Positions 58,162 to 64,000 of a stretch of DNA of 64,000 nt are shown piece by piece. This DNA is from an uncultured Planktomarina sp. (GTDB lineage: Bacteria; Pseudomonadota; Alphaproteobacteria; Rhodobacterales; Rhodobacteraceae). The translations under genes were made by a program, and so were the position numbers. The stretch covers positions 225,699 to 289,698 of the forward strand of contig CAJJBZ010000003.1 of the NCBI GenBank assembly GCA_905182535.1, in the 5' to 3' direction. The stretch's first letter is position 1. The number at the start of each line of letters is the position of its first letter. The notes beneath the pieces are model-generated. The model saw only the letters and a list, made by a program, of their open reading frames with translations. It ran no database searches and had not been told where the DNA came from.

Positions 58162-58938
58162 TCAGTCGAGCCCCAAAACATCGGGCGTTTGCCATCCTAA
58201 ATGCTGCCCGCCATCAACGCAGAGTAACTGTCCACTGACTGCAGGCGCTGCAATGAAGTAGCCTAAGGCAGCAGTAATATCGCTTGGGTTTGAGCCACGT
58301 TCCAGCACAGTGGCCGCCCTTTGCCGTGTAAAATGCTGGGTTGATTGGCGTACTCCCTGAATGGTAGGTCCAGGCCCTATCGCATTGACCCTAACATTAG
58401 GAGCTAAAGCTTGCGCTGCAGTTTGAGTCAGAGCCCAAAGGCCCATTTTAGCCAGGGTGTAGCTCATAAAATCAGGCGTCAGTTTACGGACCCTTTGATC
58501 CAACATATTTACCACGAGCCCTTGCGCCTCAGGTTCCCCCTTGGCATCGGCTACAGACTTAGGGGCTTGCTTCGCAAATTCTTGGATAAGAACAAACGGC
58601 GCGCGGAGGTTGCTCTCCATATGCCGGTCCCAACTTGAACGCGTCACTGTTTCAATCGTGTCATGTTCAAATATTGACGCGTTGTTCACCAACAGTGTGA
58701 GAGGCCCACCCAAACCCTCCGTCGCACGTGCGACCAAAGGTTGAGATCCTGCATCTGTAAGAAGATCCGCCTGTAAGGCGATAGCCTTTCGCCCCATAGC
58801 TTTGATCTCGGCTACCACGTTCTCTGCAGCCGCCTCAGAACCAGCATAATGCACAGCCACATCATAGCCCTCCTGAGCCAAATATAGCGCGATTTCACGA
58901 CCCAGGCGAATGGCGCCGCCTGTAACTAGTGCACGCAT
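58162..58938 (-). CDS. SDR family oxidoreductase, FolM/pteridine-reductase-like
   Basis: A 258-residue short-chain dehydrogenase. The ATG at 58936-58938 has GAGGAGGG upstream. The cofactor motif is VTGGAIRLGREIALYLA, in which the TGGxxRxG form with Arg is typical of FolM/PTR1-like reductases of pterins. NNASIFEHD and YTLAKMGLW (the YxxxK catalytic pair) are present, and AIGPGPTI and DITAALGYFI follow. Dihydromonapterin or pteridine reduction is the likeliest role but is inferred. It follows the Ca/Na antiporter by 11 bases. Confidence 0.8.
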   Translation of the reverse strand: MRALVTGGAIRLGREIALYLAQEGYDVAVHYAGSEAAAENVVAEIKAMGRKAIALQADLLTDAGSQPLVARATEGLGGPLTLLVNNASIFEHDTIETVTRSSWDRHMESNLRAPFVLIQEFAKQAPKSVADAKGEPEAQGLVVNMLDQRVRKLTPDFMSYTLAKMGLWALTQTAAQALAPNVRVNAIGPGPTIQGVRQSTQHFTRQRAATVLERGSNPSDITAALGYFIAAPAVSGQLLCVDGGQHLGWQTPDVLGLD

Positions 58939-58949
58939 GAAATCCCTCC

Positions 58950-59888
58950 TCAGAGCAGTACTAATAGTAGATATACCATATAAAGCATGGTCAAGGCCCC
59001 GCCCCAAATCCGTGTGATATTTAACCCAAAAAATACGAATGGAATCAACAACAGCGAAGCGGCCAACATCACCCAGAGATCAAAACTCAGTAATTCACCA
59101 GCGACCGGGATGGGTCCCACCAAAGCGGCAATGCCAATAATGGCCAAAAGATTGAACATGTTTGAACCGATCACATTGCCAAGCGCCACATCCGCCTGTC
59201 GCCTAATCGCGGCAACTACAGTAGTTGCAAGCTCAGGCAAAGAGGTACCCACTGCAAGTAAGGTCAAACCTATAGTAGTTTCAGGCACACCAAAGTCCCG
59301 TGCGATTATCTCAGCGTTTACCACCAAGACCTTTGCGCCAAGAGGAAGCCCAATCAGTCCCAGCATCAAATAGAAAGCAATCTTCCAGCCGGGCATGAAC
59401 GGATCAACACCGTCCAAATCACCACTGACTACAGCAACAGCACTGTTATGGCTCGCAGCCCGTGCTTGTTCTATTAATACCATAGTAAAAACCGCTAGTA
59501 ACACAACTCCATGCCACCATGTGAACGGCCCCATAAAGGCCAGCACAATAAACAATAGGGTTGCCATAATCATAAAAGTATAAGCTTTTTTAGCATCAAA
59601 ACCAGCGGTATAAAGCCCAGCAGCGAGTCCCGGCAAACCTAACACCAGCAAGATATTTGCCGTATTGGAGCCCACAATATTGCCCATGGCCAGTCCTGTT
59701 GAACCGTCTACCATTGCCGAGAGCACGATCAACAGCTCAGGCGCAGAGGTCCCAAACGCCACCACTGTTAGGCTCACAACAAGCGAAGATATACCAAGCC
59801 GCAGGGCTAAATTGACCGCAGCTCGCACAAGAAAATCACCCGCCAGCAACAATGTCACCAGCCCGAGCACCACAAAAATCCAAGCCAT
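58950..59888 (-). CDS. Calcium/sodium antiporter, CaCA family (YrbG-like)
   Basis: A 312-residue membrane protein with about ten helices arranged as two inverted halves. Both alpha-repeats are clear: TSAPELLIVLSAMVDGSTGLAMGNIVGSNTANILLVLG in the first, and GTSLPELATTVVAAIRRQADVALGNVIGSNMFNLLAIIG in the second. The P-E-L and GNxxGSN residues bind the cations. E. coli YrbG is the closest well-known type. It lies just after the small zinc-ribbon protein gene and before the SDR gene. Confidence 0.94.
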   Translation of the reverse strand: MAWIFVVLGLVTLLLAGDFLVRAAVNLALRLGISSLVVSLTVVAFGTSAPELLIVLSAMVDGSTGLAMGNIVGSNTANILLVLGLPGLAAGLYTAGFDAKKAYTFMIMATLLFIVLAFMGPFTWWHGVVLLAVFTMVLIEQARAASHNSAVAVVSGDLDGVDPFMPGWKIAFYLMLGLIGLPLGAKVLVVNAEIIARDFGVPETTIGLTLLAVGTSLPELATTVVAAIRRQADVALGNVIGSNMFNLLAIIGIAALVGPIPVAGELLSFDLWVMLAASLLLIPFVFFGLNITRIWGGALTMLYMVYLLLVLL

Positions 59889-59891
59889 ATT

Positions 59892-60068
59892 CTACCCTTT
59901 ACGGTGGCTAATATGGTCGCAAGAACATGGACCTTTACCTATACTGTAGCGTCCACATTTTGGACATTTTATATTTTTTAATCGGGTCTGGCCTGGGAAC
60001 TTCAACCGCCCAAACATCGCTAGAGCTGCAATGCCAATCAAAAAAAATGTAACAATTTTAACTAGCAT
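59892..60068 (-). CDS. Small membrane protein with cysteine-rich tail, 58 aa
   Basis: A 58-residue protein starting MLVKIVTFFLIGIAALAMFGR, a single membrane helix, followed by a basic linker and a cysteine-rich end, KCPKCGRYSIGKGPCSCDH, which has a CxxC and a CxC and may bind zinc. The chosen ATG at 60066-60068 lies 4 bases after the sppA-like stop; an upstream in-frame start would overlap that gene. It ends 3 bases before the antiporter start region. I recognise it as a Rhodobacteraceae conserved small protein without a known role. Confidence 0.72.
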   Translation of the reverse strand: MLVKIVTFFLIGIAALAMFGRLKFPGQTRLKNIKCPKCGRYSIGKGPCSCDHISHRKG

Positions 60069-60072
60069 CAGC

Positions 60073-60858
60073 CTACATCCCAAAACGCGAAAATGCTGCG
60101 CGTTCTTCGATACTATGCGTCAAATCTCCCAAGAGGTTCATACCAAACCGAGACAGAATTGATTTCTTTTGCCCAAAGACACGGAACCAAACTTTATCAC
60201 CAAATTGGTTTTTCATAGTCGGGACCAGATGACCGATGCCATCGACCAAGCCATCATCAATACCTTTTTGGCCCACCCAAATCTCACCGGTAAACAAATC
60301 ACGGTCAACAAGCTTGAGCCCCCGACGCTCCATGATATGATCTTTAAACGTTTGGTGTATGCCATCCAACAGGCCTTTCAAACGCAACACATCCTCATCT
60401 TTTTGCGGCTGAAACGGATCAAGCATTGACTTGGAGGTGCCCGCAGTATGCACACGGCGCTCGATGCCGTGTTTTCTGATTAATTGATCTAGCCCAAACC
60501 CAGACGAAATTACACCAATGGAGCCCACAACCGACGACGCATCAACGAAAATCTCATCAGCGCTCGCTGCCAGCCAGTAGCCACCAGAGGCAGCCACGTC
60601 TTCGACAAAAGCATAAACTGGTATTTTGTTTTCATCAGCTAATCGGCGGATGCGCGCGCCGATTAGGGACGACTGCACCGGGCTGCCACCAGGCGAATTA
60701 ATAACCAAGGCCACGGCAGCGGGCTTTTTCGCAAAAGCCTTCTCCAATACCGGTGCCAGCCCTGCATCATTAAGGCCGCGGCCTGTTGCAATCATGCCAT
60801 TCAAGCGAACAACAGAAACAGTTTTTCTGTCACGACGGAAGTAGTTTTTAAATTTCAT
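60073..60858 (-). CDS. S49 family signal peptide peptidase, SppA-like
   Basis: A 261-residue protease of the short (36K-type) S49 family. The start MKFKNYFRRDRKTVSVVRLNG has no clear signal sequence, so it may be cytoplasmic or membrane-attached. The catalytic Ser is in DVAASGGYWLAASADE (S91) and the Lys in AGTSKSMLDPF (K143); the 52-residue spacing equals that of the Bacillus SppA dyad. NSPGGSPVQS and VVGSIGVI are conserved parts. It degrades cleaved signal peptides or membrane fragments. The small zinc-ribbon protein follows closely. Confidence 0.88.
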   Translation of the reverse strand: MKFKNYFRRDRKTVSVVRLNGMIATGRGLNDAGLAPVLEKAFAKKPAAVALVINSPGGSPVQSSLIGARIRRLADENKIPVYAFVEDVAASGGYWLAASADEIFVDASSVVGSIGVISSGFGLDQLIRKHGIERRVHTAGTSKSMLDPFQPQKDEDVLRLKGLLDGIHQTFKDHIMERRGLKLVDRDLFTGEIWVGQKGIDDGLVDGIGHLVPTMKNQFGDKVWFRVFGQKKSILSRFGMNLLGDLTHSIEERAAFSRFGM

Positions 60859-60910
60859 ACTACCGACATAAGACAACCCCCGCCCTGTAACAAGGCTGGA
60901 GCCAATAGTT

Positions 60911-61672
60911 TTAGCTCCGAATGCGCCAACCCGTTTTAAAGATCCACCAGATGAAGGCCATACAAGCCAGTGTGAAGAGGCTAATGGCCCCGAGGCTCAC
61001 GCCAATCGACACATCCGCTTGTCCAAAAAACGCCCAACGAAATCCAGATATCAGATACACTACGGGGTTAAACAGGGTCACCGTTTGCCAAATCGGTGGC
61101 AACATCGAAATTGAATAGAACGATCCACCTAGGAACACCAAAGGCGTCACAACAAGCATAGGTACAAGATTCAACTGCTCAAAATTACCAGCCCAAATCC
61201 CAATTATAAATCCCAAAAGCGAGAAGGATAGACAGGTTAAGACCAAAAAACACATCATCGCAATGGGATGGTGTATGTTTAAATCCACAAAGAGATAGGC
61301 AGTTCCAAGAATAACTAGCCCAATAAAGAGGCTTTTGGTCGCAGCAGCCCCCACATAGCCCACGACAATTTCTAAAAAGTTCACAGGTGCTGATAGCAAT
61401 TCATAAATGGTTCCAATAAATTTAGGAAAATAGATTCCAAAACTCGCGTTTGTTATGGATTGTGTCATCACTGACAACATGATCAGACCAGGTACGATGA
61501 AAGCACCATATTCAACCCCGTCCACAGCCTCCATTCGGCTGCCAATCGCAGTTCCAAAAACGACAAAGTAGAGACTGGTTGAAAGAACAGGTGACAGAAA
61601 AGATTGTTTGAGAGTTCTGAAAAACCTAGCCATTTCAAATTTGTAAATAGCGCTTACAGCTTGGAAGTTCAT
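60911..61672 (-). CDS. ABC-2 type transporter permease, YadH-like
   Basis: A 253-residue permease with six hydrophobic segments, starting [40 protein letters not shown]. The conserved ABC-2 segment [28 protein letters not shown] and the C-terminal [14 protein letters not shown] identify the YadH/DrrB/NodJ group of exporters of lipids, polyketides or saccharides. It overlaps the ATPase gene by 4 bases. The substrate is unknown. Confidence 0.9.
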   Translation of the reverse strand: MNFQAVSAIYKFEMARFFRTLKQSFLSPVLSTSLYFVVFGTAIGSRMEAVDGVEYGAFIVPGLIMLSVMTQSITNASFGIYFPKFIGTIYELLSAPVNFLEIVVGYVGAAATKSLFIGLVILGTAYLFVDLNIHHPIAMMCFLVLTCLSFSLLGFIIGIWAGNFEQLNLVPMLVVTPLVFLGGSFYSISMLPPIWQTVTLFNPVVYLISGFRWAFFGQADVSIGVSLGAISLFTLACMAFIWWIFKTGWRIRS

Positions 61673-62581
61673 TTTGTATCCTCCTGAACCAGACCTACAA
61701 AAATGTCTTCAAGGCTAGATTGTTGTGTTTGCACATCACGCATTTGCAGCCCTGCTGCTTGTAGATCATTCAAAAGACCCGTGATCCCAGTGCGTTCAGA
61801 ATTGGTGTCATAGGTATAGGTCAAAGCTGATCCATCAGCAGACAATACCAAGGAATAGTTGGCAAGCTGTGAAGGAACCGCTTCGGCCGGAGTCACCAGC
61901 TCAATACGGATTTTCTTTTTGCCCATCCGCGCCATTAGCGCATCTTTATCTTCCACCAGTAAAATTTCACCACTGTTAATCACAGCAATTCGATCTGCAA
62001 TCGCTTCAGCTTCTTCGATGTAGTGGGTAGTCAAAATTATGGTCACACCCTGCTTTTTGAGCTTTGCCACCGTATTCCACATGTCTTTGCGCAGCTCGAC
62101 ATCCACACCCGCCGTAGGCTCATCCAAAAATAATACCCTAGGCTCATGCGCCAAAGCCTTAGCTATCAAGACCCTGCGCTTCATGCCACCAGACAGCGTC
62201 ATGACCTTTGCATTTTTCTTATCAAATAGCGAAAGCGTTTTCAGGATCTCATCTAAATAGGCTTCATTTTTTTTCTTACCAAATAATCCACGTGAAAACC
62301 GTACCGAATTGATGACCGTTTCAAAGGGCTCAAGAGAGATCTCTTGCGGTACTAAGCCTATCATTTCACGCACCTTCCGGTAATCAGTCCCAATATCCAT
62401 ACCATCGACAGTGATTTTACCAGATGTTAGGCCTGATATGCCACAAATAGTTGAAATCAATGTAGTCTTGCCAGCACCATTTGGCCCAAGAAATCCTAAT
62501 ACCTCACCAGTATTAATACTTAATGATAAATTCATCTGCATAGATTTTTCGAACGTCTTGAACTGAGACGATTACAGACAT
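61669..62581 (-). CDS. ABC transporter ATPase, YadG-like, short N-terminal deletion
   Basis: ATP-binding partner of the permease. Walker [11 protein letters not shown], signature [15 protein letters not shown], Walker [13 protein letters not shown] and switch His in [11 protein letters not shown] are intact. An unbroken frame starts at 62541 ([13 protein letters not shown]), but a strong ribosome site (AAGGAG) and ATG lie at 62579-62581, giving [18 protein letters not shown] before a stop. Compared with relatives about 5-6 residues are missing between KIYAD and LSLSINTGE, so roughly 16-17 bases seem to be deleted, or the region is misassembled. The rest is normal. Confidence 0.88.
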
Positions 62582-62876
62582 GTGTACTCCTTCAACTATA
62601 CGACATTTCACGGTCATCAACCTTATGAGAAGCAATCACAACCCTGTTAACCCACATTGTAGCCATAATACGAACGTCCACTAAGAACTGACATTGTTCC
62701 TATAGATAAATTGATGTTGGCTTGATTAAATTAGGTGTGCCCAAGGATATTTGAAATACCTGAAAATTTTGTATATTGGAATATAAATACAGTAACTATT
62801 GTTACTTACAGACGCTTTAACAGGATCCCGTCCAAACTAGCAATATTATTCATAGCTCCCTAAACAGAGGTAAAAA
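62582..62876. promoter_or_regulatory. Divergent promoter region between ABC exporter and M20 gene
   Basis: A 295-base AT-rich gap holding the promoters of the divergent ABC exporter and amidohydrolase genes. I see no gene, terminator or strong inverted repeat. The ribosome site AGAGG for the amidohydrolase lies at its right end, and AAGGAG for the ATPase at its left end. Confidence 0.4.
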
Positions 62877-64000
62877 ATGGCAATCCGAAACCGCTTTTCT
62901 GAACTGTTACCCGAAATCACCGCCTGGCGCGGGATATACATGAAAATCCAGAGCTGTTGTTTGATACGCACCGAACCTCTAAGTTTGTTGCTGACAGGCT
63001 AGCAGAGTTTGGCTGTGATGACATTGTAACAGGCATTGGCCGCACCGGCGTTGTAGCAATTATCAAGGGCCGCTCAGATACCAAAGGCAAAGTAGTAGGC
63101 CTGCGGGCCGATATGGACGCCTTACCGATTGAGGAAGCCACGGGTCTAGAATATGCATCCAAAACCCCAGGCGTCATGCATGCTTGCGGCCATGATGGAC
63201 ATACTGCCATGCTGCTAGGTGCTGCAAAATATCTTGCAGAAACTCGCAATTTCGACGGCACCGTCGCACTGATTTTTCCAACCTGCTGAAGAGGGCGGCG
63301 GCGGAGGTCTAGAGATGTGCAAAGATGGCATGATGGAACGCTTTGGTATCGATGAGGTGTACGGCATGCACAACTGCCCCGGCAGATCGCTTGGCAGCTT
63401 TGCGATTCGACCCGGCCCATTCTTTGCAGCTACAGACACGTTTGAGATTGAAGTGGAGGGCAAGGGAGGTCATGCCGCTAAACCGAATGAAACGGTTGAT
63501 ACTATCGTCATGGCAGCACAAATGGTCACCGCCATTCAATCAATCGTTTCACGCAATGCCGATCCAGTAGAGCAAATTGTGGTGTCTGTCACGTCCATAG
63601 AAAGCTCTTCTAAAGCCTTCAATGTCATCCCGCAAACCGTCACGCTACGCGGTACGATTCGTACCTTAGTGCAAGAAATGCGGGATCTTGGTAAAAAGCG
63701 TATTCATGAAATTTCAGAACATACCGCCAAAGTATTTGGTGGCACAGCACATGTAGACTACATTCCAGGTTACCCACCAACAGTGAACCATGAAGCCGAA
63801 ACTGAATTTGCGGCCCAAGCGGCTAGATCTGTATCAGGCGATTGTGATTTTGCGCCTCTTGTCATGGCTGCTGAAGATTTTTCTTATATGCTCGAAGAAC
63901 GTCCCGGTGCCTACATCATGTTGGGCAATGGTGGTGGCGCGACGGTTCATCATCCTGAGTATAACTTCGATGATAATGCCATTCCCGCAGGGTGTAGTTG
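62877..64000 (+). CDS. M20 family amidohydrolase (HipO-like), two indels, 3' end outside window
   Basis: Metal-dependent amidohydrolase of the hippurate/N-acyl-amino-acid hydrolase family. It starts MAIRNRFSELLPEITAWR. Metal-site motifs are GLRADMDALPIEE, MHACGHDGHTAML, PAEEGGGGG and, near the end, AAEDFSYMLEERPGAYIMLGNG; the dimerisation domain (EVEGKGGHAAKP) is between. Two frame breaks: one base missing near 62930 (CGCGGG for CGCCGGG; then RDIHENPELLF) and one extra T in 63273-63277 (then FQPAEEGG). About 374 codons are visible of some 387. The natural substrate is unknown. Confidence 0.9.

Noticed and set aside
1..64000. CRISPR arrays, insertion sequences, prophage or integrated plasmid
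   Set aside because: No repeat-spacer pattern, transposase, integrase, phage structural gene or tRNA attachment site was found. Gene content is core-like throughout.

Overview
The window looks like a chromosomal segment of a marine alphaproteobacterium of the family Rhodobacteraceae (Roseobacter group). The basis is gene content and order I recognise: rpmI-rplT, lysA/TIGR02302 next to argH, yqgE beside a DsbD-N protein, pyrB-pyrC-plsY, uvrC-pgsA-moaD-moaE, and an Mcl1 whose N-terminus reads almost like the Rhodobacter enzyme. Base composition by eye is moderate (near half GC), which fits a pelagic streamlined roseobacter; the genus is not decided. Almost all of the window is coding. I see no prophage, insertion sequence, CRISPR array, rRNA or tRNA.

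Layout. 1-4.6 kb (minus): pheS (cut by the window edge), a lipid A-type acyltransferase, rplT-rpmI, pykA. 4.7-5.8 kb (plus): N-formylglutamate amidohydrolase and a DUF1244 protein. 6-9 kb (minus): dgcN-dgcA-D-amino-acid transaminase, a probable D-glutamate/D-amino-acid use cassette. 9.2-11.2 kb (plus): mcl1 and accA. 11.4-19.7 kb: plsC, a zinc-ribbon membrane protein, TIGR02302, lysA, DUF2834, LptM-like lipoprotein, argH, tlpA, tag. 20.1-22.6 kb: phaA-phaB behind a PhaR-type operator, with a strong terminator, then a DUF465 gene. 22.7-29 kb: methyltransferase, DUF2007, polyprenyl diphosphate synthase, ispE, TPR protein, ETF:ubiquinone oxidoreductase. 29.6-33.3 kb: greA, then the molybdenum-cofactor genes fdhD-mobA-mobB-moeA. 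33.4-38.2 kb: decayed azlCD, a tiny oxidase subunit IV, an MBL hydrolase, a large acyl-CoA dehydrogenase, yqgE. 38.4-45.4 kb: DsbD-N protein, RND pump, moaB, uracil-DNA glycosylase. 45.5-48.5 kb: pyrB, a 33-residue membrane protein, a pyrC-like gene without its metal ligands, plsY. 48.6-64 kb: gshA, rsmE, ubiA, an OmpA/BON-like envelope protein with a coiled-coil partner, moaE-moaD-pgsA-uvrC, an SDR, a Ca/Na antiporter, an S49 peptidase, a YadGH-type ABC exporter and an M20 amidohydrolase running off the edge.

Together the genes are mainly core metabolism and envelope biogenesis. phaA, phaB and mcl1 are all steps of the ethylmalonyl-CoA pathway of acetyl-CoA assimilation. The Moco genes sit at three separate places.

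An important warning: about 18 genes, including essential ones (accA, ispE, pgsA, plsY), carry one or more single-base frame breaks, often in homopolymers. This pattern points to uncorrected sequencing indels rather than mass gene decay. I have joined the pieces and recorded where each break lies. I found no strongly novel system; the best candidates for a second look are the D-amino-acid cassette, the metal-ligand-free PyrC, the OmpA/coiled-coil pair, the small proteins and a perfect 21-bp inverted repeat.
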